NCBI GenBank assembly: GCA_019247255.1
Contig: JAFAPJ010000106.1
Span: 1-10,978 of the forward strand
Source of the DNA: Methylobacteriaceae bacterium
GTDB lineage: Bacteria > Pseudomonadota > Alphaproteobacteria > Rhizobiales > Beijerinckiaceae
Length of the DNA: 10,978 nucleotides
Reading direction: 5' to 3'
The position numbers and the translations under genes are program-made. Below are positions 1 through 6,597 of the stretch, one piece after another. The number at the start of each line of letters is the position of its first letter. Positions within the stretch are counted from its first letter, which is position 1. The notes under the pieces are model-generated. The model was not told where the DNA came from, ran no database searches, and saw only the letters and a list, made by a program, of their open reading frames with translations.

Positions 1-1473
1 CTTCTGCACCTTGCCCATCGTGTTGCGCGGCAGGTCCGGGACGAAGATCACGGCCTTGGGCTGCTTGAAGCGCGCGAGCCTTTCCGTGAGCGCGGCGACC
101 ACGTCCTGCTCGCTCAGCGGGCTCTCGGGGCGTTTCACCACCACGGCCGTGACGGCCTCGCCGAAGTCGCGGTGCGGCAGGCCGATCACGGCGCTCTCCA
201 CCACGCCCGGCAGCGCGTCGATCTCGGTCTCGACCTCCTTCGGATAGACGTTGAAGCCGCCCGAGATGATCAGGTCCTTGCCGCGCCCGACGATGTGGAC
301 GTAGCCAAGCTCGTCGATCTTGCCGAGGTCGCCCGTGATGAAGAAGCCGTCGGCGCGGAACTCCGCCGCGGTCTTGTCCGGCATGCGCCAATAGCCCTTG
401 AAGACGTTGGGGCCGCGCACCTCGATCATGCCGATCTCGCCTTGCGGCAGCTCCGCCCCGGTCTCGGGATCGGTCACCCTCAGCTCGACATCCGGCAACG
501 GAAATCCGACCGTCCCGGCGATCCTCTCCCCGTCATAGGGATTGGAGGTGTTCATGCCCGTCTCGGTCATGCCGTAGCGCTCGAGGATGCGATGTCCCGT
601 CCGGGCCTCCCATTCGCGATGCGTCTCGGCGAGGAGCGGCGCGGAGCCGGACACGAAGAGCCGAATGCCGGCCGCGGCCTCCCGGGTCAGGCCGGGATGC
701 TTGAGGAGGCGCGTGTAGAAGGTCGGAACACCCATCATCGCGGTCGCCCGGCCCATCAGACGCAGCACCTCGTCCGGATCGAAGCGGGGGGAGAACAGGA
801 GGGTCGCGTCCGCCAGGAACGCGACGTTCGTCGCCACGAACAGACCATGGACGTGGTAGATCGGCAGCGCATGGATCAGCACGTCGGACGAGGTGAAGCC
901 CCATTCGTCCCGCAGGGTCACGGCGTTCGAGACGAGGTTGCCATGGGTGAGCATGGCGCCTTTTGAGCGCCCGGTCGTGCCGGAGGTGTAGAGGATGGCG
1001 GCGAGATCGTCGGGCTCGTTCACCGCGGTCGGGAAGGCGTGGCTCTCGCGCTCGGCCGCCTCCATGATCGAGCCGCGACCGTCGCGCCCGAGCGTCTCGA
1101 CGGCTGCCCCGATCTTGTCGGCGATCGGCCGTGTCTCCTCCGCCCGGACCGGATCGACGACGAGGAGCGAGGGCTCGGCGTCCTCGACGAAATAGGCGAG
1201 CTCGGTCGCCGTGTAGGCGGTGTTCAGCGGCTGGTAGACGGCCCCGAACCGGGCGCAGGCGAGGTAGAGCGCGAGGGCCGGCACTGATTTCTCGACCTGC
1301 ACGGTCACGCGGTCGCCGGGCTTGACGCCGACGAGCGCGAGGGCGTTCGCCATCCTGCCCGAGAGGAGAAACAGGTCCTCGTAGCGGAACGTGGCACCGT
1401 CGGGCGTCTCGACCGCGACCTTGCCGAGATCCGCGACGGCGTCGGAGATGTGCTGGAACAGGTTGGCGTTCAT
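1..1473 (-). CDS. matB: Malonyl-CoA synthetase (AMP-binding acid-CoA ligase), 3' end cut by window edge
   Basis: Activates malonate (often methylmalonate too) with ATP and CoA to give malonyl-CoA, via an acyl-adenylate, in the cytoplasm. The 491 codons present show the ANL-superfamily motifs in order: the P-loop YTSGTTGRSK (about residues 162-171), YGMTET (300-305), the Asp of GDLGKID (382), GRGKDL (396-401), and PRNTMGKVQK at the left edge, where Lys488 is the expected catalytic lysine of the C-terminal lid. Family members are about 505 residues, so roughly 15 are missing. The malonate assignment rests on overall resemblance to bacterial MatB and on the neighbour. The ATG overlaps the stop codon of the upstream malonyl-CoA decarboxylase as ATGA, implying one operon and coupled translation. 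The lid sequence around Lys488 resembles sites that bacterial Pat-type acetyltransferases modify in acyl-CoA synthetases, so acetylation control is possible but inferred. A different short-chain acid-CoA ligase is the main alternative. Confidence 0.93.
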   Translation of the reverse strand, partial: MNANLFQHISDAVADLGKVAVETPDGATFRYEDLFLLSGRMANALALVGVKPGDRVTVQVEKSVPALALYLACARFGAVYQPLNTAYTATELAYFVEDAEPSLLVVDPVRAEETRPIADKIGAAVETLGRDGRGSIMEAAERESHAFPTAVNEPDDLAAILYTSGTTGRSKGAMLTHGNLVSNAVTLRDEWGFTSSDVLIHALPIYHVHGLFVATNVAFLADATLLFSPRFDPDEVLRLMGRATAMMGVPTFYTRLLKHPGLTREAAAGIRLFVSGSAPLLAETHREWEARTGHRILERYGMTETGMNTSNPYDGERIAGTVGFPLPDVELRVTDPETGAELPQGEIGMIEVRGPNVFKGYWRMPDKTAAEFRADGFFITGDLGKIDELGYVHIVGRGKDLIISGGFNVYPKEVETEIDALPGVVESAVIGLPHRDFGEAVTAVVVKRPESPLSEQDVVAALTERLARFKQPKAVIFVPDLPRNTMGKVQK

Positions 1474-2825
1474 TGGGCCGCGGCAAGCTCCCGGGTCGTG
1501 GCGCGATCGGGGCGGGCGAGACGGCGGATGGCCGAAGAGGCGATCACCTCGCCTTTCTCGGCGTAGGCCTCGTGGTTCCGTTCGATCTCGTCGAGGTCGT
1601 AGCAGTAGTTCACCATGAGCCCGTGCGATTGGGCGAGCCCCTTCTCGGACAGGTCGCCGAACGGGTTCAACCGCTCGAGGCGCGCTCCGTTTCCGAGATG
1701 GAAGCGGGCGACGGGATCGAGCGGTCTCCCGCGGCCGTCCCGGGCGCGCAGGAAGTAGTTGGCGGCCGCCGTCGTCAGCGGCCGGCGCAGCGACTCGAGC
1801 CTCGCGGGATCGCTGGCGTAGCCCGGCTCGTCGAGCGCCGCGAGACCGGCGATCACGTCGTCTGGCAGGAGGTCGGAGCGGGTGCGCCGCGCCTCGCCGA
1901 GCCAGCGCGCGAAGCCCGGTACGGGCGAGAGGGTCACGAAGGTGCGCAGGTTGGGCAGCGCGCGGCGCAGGTCTTCCGCGACCTGCTTGATGAGGAAGTG
2001 ACCGAAGGAAACGCCCCCGAGGCCCTTCTGCGTGTTCGAGATCGAGTAGAACACGGCCGTCGTCGCGTCCACGGCCCGGATCGGCCGGCGGTCGGCCGCG
2101 AGCAGCGGCGCGATGGCGCCCGGGATCTCGCTCGTCAGCGCCACCTCGACGAAGATCAGCGGCTCGTCCGCGAGCTGCGGATGGAAGAAGCCGAAGCAGC
2201 GCCGGTCATCCGGCTCGAGCCGCGCCCTGAGGTCGTCCCAGTCGCGGATCGCGTGGACGGCCTCGTAGCGAATGATGCGCTCGAGGATGTTGGCGGGCGT
2301 GGCCCAATCGATAGGTCGCAGCACGAGGAAGCCTCGATTGAACCAGGACGAGAAGAGGTGGACGAAGTCGCTGTCCACCGGCCGGAGGTCAGGTCGGCTC
2401 GGAAGGTGGTCGAGAAGCTCGGCCCGCATCCGCACCAGCGCCGCAGTCCCGCCGGGGGCGAGGTTCAAGCGGCGGAAGAGCTCCTGGCGCGGCGCTTCGG
2501 CGCTCTGATGCAGCGCGAGAACGTGATCGGGCGACGGATCCTGCCGGTAGGCTGCGACGGCCTCCTCGACCCGGCGCGGATCGGCCCCGAACCGGTCGGC
2601 GAGCGCCGTCAGGAAGGCGAGACGGGCGGCGAGCGGCGCGGCCGCGTAGCCCTCGAGCAGCGCGCGGGCGAGCGCGACGCCCGACGCTTCCCCGCGGCGC
2701 GACAGGAGGGCGGCGCCGATCTCGGCCAGGTCGCCGCCCGCCACGACGTCCCGCGACAGGCCGAGCAGGTAGCGGCTGCGATCGCCGAGCTTCTGGACGA
2801 GGTCGTTGAAGAACGAGGAGACCAT
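1470..2825 (-). CDS. mcd: Malonyl-CoA decarboxylase
   Basis: Decarboxylates malonyl-CoA to acetyl-CoA and CO2 without a cofactor; it is called MatA in rhizobial malonate operons. The 451-residue product has the usual bacterial length. An N-terminal helical domain (about 1-165) precedes the catalytic GNAT-like domain. The motif LSPVPGF carries the serine (Ser300) matching human Ser329, and FHLGNGA carries the histidine (His376) matching human His423, so both catalytic residues are present. NTQKGLGGVSFG and SHGLMVNY are further family signatures. I chose the ATG at 2825 because a GGGGGAGG stretch lies 10 bases upstream. An in-frame ATG at 2876 would add 17 residues (beginning MASHQ) without a convincing ribosome binding site. 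The stop overlaps the matB start by four bases. About 150 bases separate the gene from the divergent peroxiredoxin gene, so the operon promoter is probably there. No MatR-type regulator or MatC transporter is visible in the window. Confidence 0.94.
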   Translation of the reverse strand: MVSSFFNDLVQKLGDRSRYLLGLSRDVVAGGDLAEIGAALLSRRGEASGVALARALLEGYAAAPLAARLAFLTALADRFGADPRRVEEAVAAYRQDPSPDHVLALHQSAEAPRQELFRRLNLAPGGTAALVRMRAELLDHLPSRPDLRPVDSDFVHLFSSWFNRGFLVLRPIDWATPANILERIIRYEAVHAIRDWDDLRARLEPDDRRCFGFFHPQLADEPLIFVEVALTSEIPGAIAPLLAADRRPIRAVDATTAVFYSISNTQKGLGGVSFGHFLIKQVAEDLRRALPNLRTFVTLSPVPGFARWLGEARRTRSDLLPDDVIAGLAALDEPGYASDPARLESLRRPLTTAAANYFLRARDGRGRPLDPVARFHLGNGARLERLNPFGDLSEKGLAQSHGLMVNYCYDLDEIERNHEAYAEKGEVIASSAIRRLARPDRATTRELAAAQ

Positions 2826-2976
2826 GGCGCCTTCGCCTCCCCCGGCTCGCGCCGGCGACCTCTGGTGTGAAGCCATGCTCGTCCGGGATCAACCCGGGAG
2901 GCCAAGCGCCGGAGCCGGACGACCTCGACGGCGTGGGCGCGGCGGGCTAATGCCCGGCCAGACAAGGGGAGCCACG

Positions 2977-3483
2977 ATGACGATCAAGGTCGGAGACCAC
3001 CTGCCGCAGGCGACGTTCCGTGTGATGGGGGCGGACGGTCCCGCCGCGAAGACGACGGATGACGTCTTCAAGGGCCGACGCATGGTCCTGGTCGCCGTTC
3101 CGGGCGCCTTCACGCCCACTTGCGACCGCAACCACCTGCCGGGCTATGTCCAGCGAGCGGACGAGATCCTGGCGGCCGGAATCGAGGCGATCGCCGTCAC
3201 CTCGGTCAACGACGTCTTCGTCCTGCGCGCCTGGAGCCAGTCGGCTGGCGCCGACGGGAAGGTCGAGATGCTGGCGGACGGCAACGGCGACTTCGCTAAG
3301 GCGCTCGGCCTCTCCTTCGACGGCTCGGGATTCGGACTGGGCGTGCGCTCGCAGCGCTATGCCATGGTGGTCTCCGACGGCGTCGTGGAATGGCTCGCGG
3401 TCGAGGACACGCCTTCCAAGGCCGACGCGTCCGGGGCCGAGGCGCTCGTGCGCTATCTCGGCGAGAACCGGAAGGCCGCCTGA
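2977..3483 (+). CDS. Peroxiredoxin, Prx5/type II group, single cysteine
   Basis: A 168-residue thioredoxin-fold peroxidase (AhpC/TSA-Redoxin superfamily) that reduces hydrogen peroxide and alkyl hydroperoxides in the cytoplasm. The active-site motif VPGAFTPTC ends at the peroxidatic Cys49, with Thr46 of the motif present and the catalytic arginine in SQRYAM at Arg127. No other cysteine occurs. The position that holds the second cysteine in plant type II enzymes (before SVND) is Val74, so the sulfenate must be resolved by an external thiol, probably glutathione/glutaredoxin (inferred). The ATG at 2977 is supported by AAGGGGAG at 2964-2971, five bases upstream; the frame stays open further 5' but those starts lack support. 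The gene is divergent from mcd and convergent with rnhA, 34 bases away, so it is probably transcribed alone. Confidence 0.93.
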   Translation: MTIKVGDHLPQATFRVMGADGPAAKTTDDVFKGRRMVLVAVPGAFTPTCDRNHLPGYVQRADEILAAGIEAIAVTSVNDVFVLRAWSQSAGADGKVEMLADGNGDFAKALGLSFDGSGFGLGVRSQRYAMVVSDGVVEWLAVEDTPSKADASGAEALVRYLGENRKAA

Positions 3484-3502
3484 ACGGCCGTTCGTTGAAA
3501 TC

Positions 3503-3518
3503 GGGACCGGGTCGGCCC
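3503..3518 (-). terminator. Weak terminator-like hairpin after rnhA
   Basis: Reading the minus strand, GGGCCG-ACC-CGGTCCC can fold into a six-pair stem with one bulged T and a three-base loop, directly after the rnhA stop codon (sharing its last base), followed by GATTTC. The T-run is only three bases long, so intrinsic termination would be weak. It lies in the 34-base gap between two convergent genes, where a terminator is expected. Confidence 0.3.
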
Positions 3519-3967
3519 TAGCTTCGCGCGGCCTCGCGCATCTGCGTGATGGCGGCCCGGGCGAGCCCGTCGACCCGGTTGTTGAGCGCGTCGTCCGCGT
3601 GGCCGCGCACCCAATGCCAGGCCACCTTGTGGCGGCTCCGCGCCTCGTCGAGACGCCGCCACAGATCCTCGTTCTTGACCGGCTTGCGGTCCGCGGTGAG
3701 CCAGCCCTTCGACTTCCAGCCGGCGATCCAGGACAGGATGCCGTTACGGACGTATTGGGAATCCGTGAACAGGTCGACGTCGCTCGGCCCCTTCAAGGCC
3801 TCCAGCGCCGAGATCGCGGCCATCAGCTCCATGCGGTTGTTGGTGGTCCTCGGCTCGGCGCCGGACAGCGTCCTCTCATGCGCGCCCGAGATGAGAAGCG
3901 CGCCCCAGCCACCCGGTCCCGGATTTCCGGAACACGCCCCGTCCGTATAGATCGTCACGCGGCTCAT
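3518..3967 (-). CDS. rnhA: Ribonuclease HI
   Basis: Endonuclease that cuts the RNA strand of RNA-DNA hybrids (R-loops, primer remnants) using metal ions. The 149-residue product is normal for bacterial RNase HI. All four catalytic carboxylates can be located: Asp9 in [14 protein letters not shown], Glu47 in NNRMEL, Asp69 in FTDSQYV and Asp133 near the C terminus, along with His123 in RGHADD. The basic handle region with GWKSKGW (about 83-89) is also present. The ATG overlaps the thrB stop codon as ATGA, so translation is probably coupled to thrB. The frame is open far upstream of this ATG, but that part lies over thrB and is an overlap artefact. A thrB-rnhA pair is, from memory, common in Hyphomicrobiales. 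Confidence 0.97.
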   Translation of the reverse strand: MSRVTIYTDGACSGNPGPGGWGALLISGAHERTLSGAEPRTTNNRMELMAAISALEALKGPSDVDLFTDSQYVRNGILSWIAGWKSKGWLTADRKPVKNEDLWRRLDEARSRHKVAWHWVRGHADDALNNRVDGLARAAITQMREAARS

Positions 3968-4932
3968 CTGGGCTCCCAGCCGTAATCGGCCGCGCTCGCG
4001 ACGCGGCGGTGGAAGCCGAGCTTCCGGTCGTATTCGAGCGGGTCCTTCGGCTTGACGAGCGCGCCCGGCGGCACATTCAGCCAATCGACGAGCCGCGTCA
4101 GCAGGAACCGGAGGGCCGCGCCGCGGGCGAGGATGGGCAGAGCCTCGATTTCTTGTGGCGCGAGCGCGCGCTCGGCCTCGTAGCCCGCGATCATCGCCCT
4201 CCCCTTCGTGACGTTGAACGAGCCGTCGTGCTCGAAGCACCAGGCGTTGAGGCAGATCGCCAGGTCGTAGGCGAAGAAGTCGTTGCAGGCGAAGTAGAAA
4301 TCGATGACCCCCGACAGCGCGGGGCCGATGAAGAAGACGTTGTCGGTGAAAAGGTCCGCGTGGATGACGCCGGCGGGCAGGTCGCTCGGCCAGTCTCGCG
4401 CGAGCGTCGCGAGCTCGACGCGGCAGCGCTCACCGAGCCCCGGTGCGACCTGGTCCGCCCCGGGGCCTGCCGCCGCGAGGAGCGGCGCCCAGCCGGGCAG
4501 GGAGAGCGCGTTCGGGCGGGTGAGCGGGAAATCCGACGCTGCTTGGTGCAGTCGCGCGAGCACGCCGCCGACCGCCCGGCAATGGCCGGCGCTCGGCCGC
4601 CGGACGGCGAGACCGTCCAGGAAGGTGATGAGCGCGGCCGGGCGACCCGCGAGGCGTCCGAGCTCCCGCCCCGCGCGGTCTCGCACGGGAAGCGGGCAGG
4701 CGACCCCTCGGGCGGAGAGGTGCGCCATGAGGCCGAGAAAGAACGGCAGGTCCCCCTCGCTCACCCGCTTCTCGTAAAGGGTCAAAATGAAGGTGCCGGC
4801 CTCGGTCGCCAGGAAGTAGTTCGAGTTCTCGACCCCCTCGGCGATCCCTTTGAAGGACAGAACCTCGCCGATGCCGTAGCCGGCCACGAAGACGCGCAGC
4901 TCCTCGTCGGAGACTTCCGTGTAGACGGCCAT
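3964..4932 (-). CDS. thrB: Homoserine kinase, APH-fold (ThrB type II)
   Basis: Phosphorylates L-homoserine with ATP to O-phosphohomoserine, the penultimate step of threonine synthesis. The 322-residue protein belongs to the aminoglycoside-phosphotransferase-fold kinases used as ThrB in many proteobacteria, not to the GHMP-fold ThrB of enteric bacteria. The N-terminal lobe has GVENSNYFL (33-41) in the nucleotide-binding area and FILTLYEKR (48-56) with the ATP-contacting lysine region. The catalytic loop is IHADLFTDN (190-198), with Asp193 as catalytic base and Asn198, followed by the metal-binding Asp211 in VIDFYFAC. The C-terminal LTRLVDWLN is typical of the family. No clear Shine-Dalgarno sequence precedes the ATG; the bases just upstream are pyrimidine-rich. 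In many relatives ispH lies upstream of thrB. Here the neighbour is a divergent pilin gene 143 bases away. Confidence 0.95.
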   Translation of the reverse strand: MAVYTEVSDEELRVFVAGYGIGEVLSFKGIAEGVENSNYFLATEAGTFILTLYEKRVSEGDLPFFLGLMAHLSARGVACPLPVRDRAGRELGRLAGRPAALITFLDGLAVRRPSAGHCRAVGGVLARLHQAASDFPLTRPNALSLPGWAPLLAAAGPGADQVAPGLGERCRVELATLARDWPSDLPAGVIHADLFTDNVFFIGPALSGVIDFYFACNDFFAYDLAICLNAWCFEHDGSFNVTKGRAMIAGYEAERALAPQEIEALPILARGAALRFLLTRLVDWLNVPPGALVKPKDPLEYDRKLGFHRRVASAADYGWEPR

Positions 4933-5075
4933 GGGAGGAGACGTGCGGGCGCGGGAGGGGCAGCCGGTGTGGCGAGCGCGCGGGAGCCCGTCAAGGCACG
5001 CGGTTTCGAGCCGAAGCTTTAACGATTGCGATAGAGCGCCCTGGCATGGTTCCCTTAAGTTGCGCGGGGGCTCAC

Positions 5076-5234
5076 GTGATCAGACGATGGCTGCGGGACG
5101 AGCGGGGGGCGACCTCCATCGAGTACGCGCTCATCGCGCTCGGCGTCTTCCTCGCCATCGTCACGAGCGTGAAGATCGTCGGCACGAACGTCCAGAAGCC
5201 GTACCAGGACGTCGCGAACAACCTCACCCGCTGA
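5076..5234 (+). CDS. Flp/Fap-type (type IVb) pilin, orphan
   Basis: A 52-residue prepilin of the Flp family, whose members polymerise into tight-adherence (Tad) pili. The hallmark [12 protein letters not shown] is clear. Cleavage after Gly11 would leave Ala at +1 and the conserved Glu at +5, followed by a hydrophobic helix of about 20 residues ([20 protein letters not shown]) and a short polar tail. I chose the GTG at 5076, giving an 11-residue leader with two Arg pairs, which matches typical Flp leaders. An ATG at 5046 would add ten residues (beginning MVPLSC) and cannot be excluded; neither has a strong ribosome binding site. No prepilin peptidase, secretin or Tad ATPase gene lies nearby, so assembly would need genes elsewhere. 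The stop codon is one base from the convergent LysR gene end. The 143 bases between this start and thrB hold the only room for its promoter; I see no clear consensus there. Confidence 0.88.
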   Translation: MIRRWLRDERGATSIEYALIALGVFLAIVTSVKIVGTNVQKPYQDVANNLTR

Positions 5235-5235
5235 C

Positions 5236-6132
5236 CTATTCGGCGGCTTCCGCAAAGGCCGACACTCGCCCGGTGCCGAGATTGTCGAGGCTCTGCCGGA
5301 TCTGGTCGGCGAGCGCGTCGGCCAGGGGGTTCTGCTCGCGCGTCGACTGGATGAGCCCGATCCGGCAGGAGGGAAGGGCCGGAAAGCCGTCGCGGGCGCC
5401 CAGCACCCGCATGCCCGCCTTGAGCGCGCTTTCGGGCAGCACCGCGACGGCCAGCCCCGCCGCGACCGCCGCGCCGAGCGCCGTGGCGTTCCAGCTGAGA
5501 TAGGCGACCCGGTAGGGACGCCCGATCGAATCGAGGGCGTCCGCGGCGAGCCGGCGCCACTCGCAGCCGCCCCGATCGAGGGCAAGCGGCAGCGGGTTCT
5601 CGTCATGGACCGCGTGGCGGCTCGAGGTGACCCAGAGCAGCTGCTCCGTCCGCACGATCTCCGAATCCCCCCGGCCGTCGATCTGCGTGATGATCGCGAG
5701 GTCGAGCGAGCCGTCGGCGACCCGCTCGCGCAGATGCTCGGTCGGCTCGCACAGGACCGTCACCTCCGCGCGCGGGTTCGAGCGCGAGAACGACGCCAGG
5801 ATGTCCGGCAGGTAACGGTCCGCGTAATCGTCCGGAAGCCCGAAGCAGACGCGGCCGACGAGGTTCGCGTCCGCGAAGGCCGACACGCATTCCGTATTCA
5901 ACCTCACGATGCGCCGGGCGTAATCGAGGAGTCGCTCCCCGTCCTCCGTGAGCCGCGATCCGCGGCCGTCGCGGGCGAAGATCGGCCGTCCGATCCGCTC
6001 CTCGAGACGCTTCATCTGCATGGAAACCGCCGACTGCGTCTTGTGGACGATATCGGCTGCGCGCGTGAAGGATCCCGTATCTGCGATCGCCACGAAGGTG
6101 CGCAGCTGATCGACGTCGAGCAGGTGGGGCAT
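5236..6132 (-). CDS. LysR-family transcriptional regulator, LrhA-like
   Basis: A 298-residue DNA-binding regulator. The N-terminal winged helix-turn-helix covers about residues 6-65, with FVAIADTGSFTRAAD, the recognition-helix signature KTQSAVSMQMKRLEE and RLTEDGERLL. It is followed by a linker helix and a two-lobed periplasmic-binding-protein-like effector domain (about 90-290). The helix-turn-helix and the C-terminal YRVAYLSWNATALGAAVAAGLAVAVLPES resemble E. coli LrhA/HexA, a sub-group acting on motility, adhesion and stress genes; that is a resemblance, not a demonstrated role. I chose the ATG at 6132 because GGAGGAG lies six bases before it. The in-frame ATGs at 6150 and 6147 lack such a site, and 6147 overlaps it. 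The gene is divergent from the DUF1127 gene, which it probably regulates, and ends one base from the pilin stop. The effector is unknown. Confidence 0.94.
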   Translation of the reverse strand: MPHLLDVDQLRTFVAIADTGSFTRAADIVHKTQSAVSMQMKRLEERIGRPIFARDGRGSRLTEDGERLLDYARRIVRLNTECVSAFADANLVGRVCFGLPDDYADRYLPDILASFSRSNPRAEVTVLCEPTEHLRERVADGSLDLAIITQIDGRGDSEIVRTEQLLWVTSSRHAVHDENPLPLALDRGGCEWRRLAADALDSIGRPYRVAYLSWNATALGAAVAAGLAVAVLPESALKAGMRVLGARDGFPALPSCRIGLIQSTREQNPLADALADQIRQSLDNLGTGRVSAFAEAAE

Positions 6133-6138
6133 CGGCCG

Positions 6139-6145
6139 CTCCTCC
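6139..6145 (-). promoter_or_regulatory. Ribosome binding site fixing the LysR start
   Basis: GGAGGAG on the minus strand, six bases before the ATG at 6132. It contains a full anti-16S core match and lies inside the reading frame of the longer ORF that starts at 6150, so it argues for the shorter protein. Confidence 0.7.
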
Positions 6146-6176
6146 ATCATCGCGCGTGATGCATCGCATCTCGCAT

Positions 6177-6191
6177 ATTCGTTTCTCTAAT
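6177..6191. promoter_or_regulatory. Candidate LysR-type operator in the LysR/DUF1127 intergenic region
   Basis: ATTCGTTTCTCTAAT is an AT-rich interrupted dyad with ATT and AAT ends, and fits the T-N11-A pattern typical of LysR-family sites (T at 6178, A at 6190). It sits in the 135-base gap between the divergent LysR and DUF1127 genes, the only clearly AT-richer stretch there. Two ATGCAT palindromes flank or overlap it, at 6159-6164 and 6190-6195, 31 bases apart (about three helical turns), which would place bound dimers on one DNA face. Autoregulation plus control of the DUF1127 gene is the usual arrangement; here it is inferred. Confidence 0.45.
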
Positions 6192-6267
6192 GCATGCGGC
6201 TCGCCTATGTCGAGGGGGCGGCGGGTCTCGTTCCCAGGAACCCGCGCATCGACCTCGGGAGAATGAC

Positions 6268-6591
6268 ATGACCCTCAGCCTGCATCCGGTGTCGGCCGAG
6301 CTCGCCAAGCCGGCCTCGGCTCTCGCGACTCTGAGCTCGCTGGTGCTGCGCCAGGTCGGTCGTCTTTGGCGCGCGCTGACGCATCGCCGCGAGGTCAGGC
6401 AGCTCCTTGAGCTGACCGACCGTGAGCTCCAGGATATCGGCCTCGTGCGCAGCGACGTGATCGGCGCGTTGGCCGAGCCGATGGCCGCCGATCCCTCGAC
6501 CGTCCTGTTGGTTCGATCGGTCGAGCGTCGGAGCCGGCTTCGAGCGGTGGCGCCTGCATCTCGGCGCCTGACCGCGGCGCCTCGCGGCTGA
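6268..6591 (+). CDS. DUF1127 (YjiS-like) protein with basic C-terminal extension
   Basis: A 107-residue protein with a DUF1127 core at about residues 33-66: LWRALTHRREVRQLLELTDRELQDIGLVRSDV, split here as LWRALTHRREVRQL plus LELTDRELQDIGLVRSDV. The second half is the family hallmark. Some alphaproteobacterial DUF1127 proteins bind RNA and affect small-RNA maturation, stress responses and phosphate metabolism; no specific role can be assigned here. The ATG at 6268 is supported by GGGAGA at 6257-6262, five bases upstream. A longer reading from 6190 lacks a site and would cover the candidate operator. Many relatives are only 45-75 residues. This one carries about 25 extra N-terminal residues and an Arg-rich tail (residues 83-107, with RRSR and SRR). 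It is divergent from the LysR gene and convergent with the DUF937 gene, six bases away. Confidence 0.85.
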   Translation: MTLSLHPVSAELAKPASALATLSSLVLRQVGRLWRALTHRREVRQLLELTDRELQDIGLVRSDVIGALAEPMAADPSTVLLVRSVERRSRLRAVAPASRRLTAAPRG

Positions 6592-6597
6592 CGGGGA

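Noticed and set aside
1473..2870. Long plus-strand open frame (465 codons) opposite the decarboxylase gene
   Set aside because: It mirrors mcd codon for codon on the other strand. Its translation is Arg/Glu/Gly-rich with no recognisable domain, while mcd has both catalytic residues. It results from high G+C at third positions.
3482..3493. Perfect palindrome GAACGGCCGTTC at the peroxiredoxin stop codon
   Set aside because: Folded as RNA it leaves only a four-pair stem with a four-base loop and no T-run, so it is not a credible terminator.
5041..5063. Possible sigma-54 promoter (TGGCATGG followed by TTGC) before the pilin gene
   Set aside because: The GG and GC elements are 19 bases apart, not the roughly 12 needed for a -24/-12 promoter.
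6263..6271. Two-codon mini-ORF ATG-ACA-TGA overlapping the DUF1127 start
   Set aside because: The ribosome binding site at 6257-6262 directly abuts this ATG, leaving no spacing, while it is well placed for the ATG at 6268. Probably chance.
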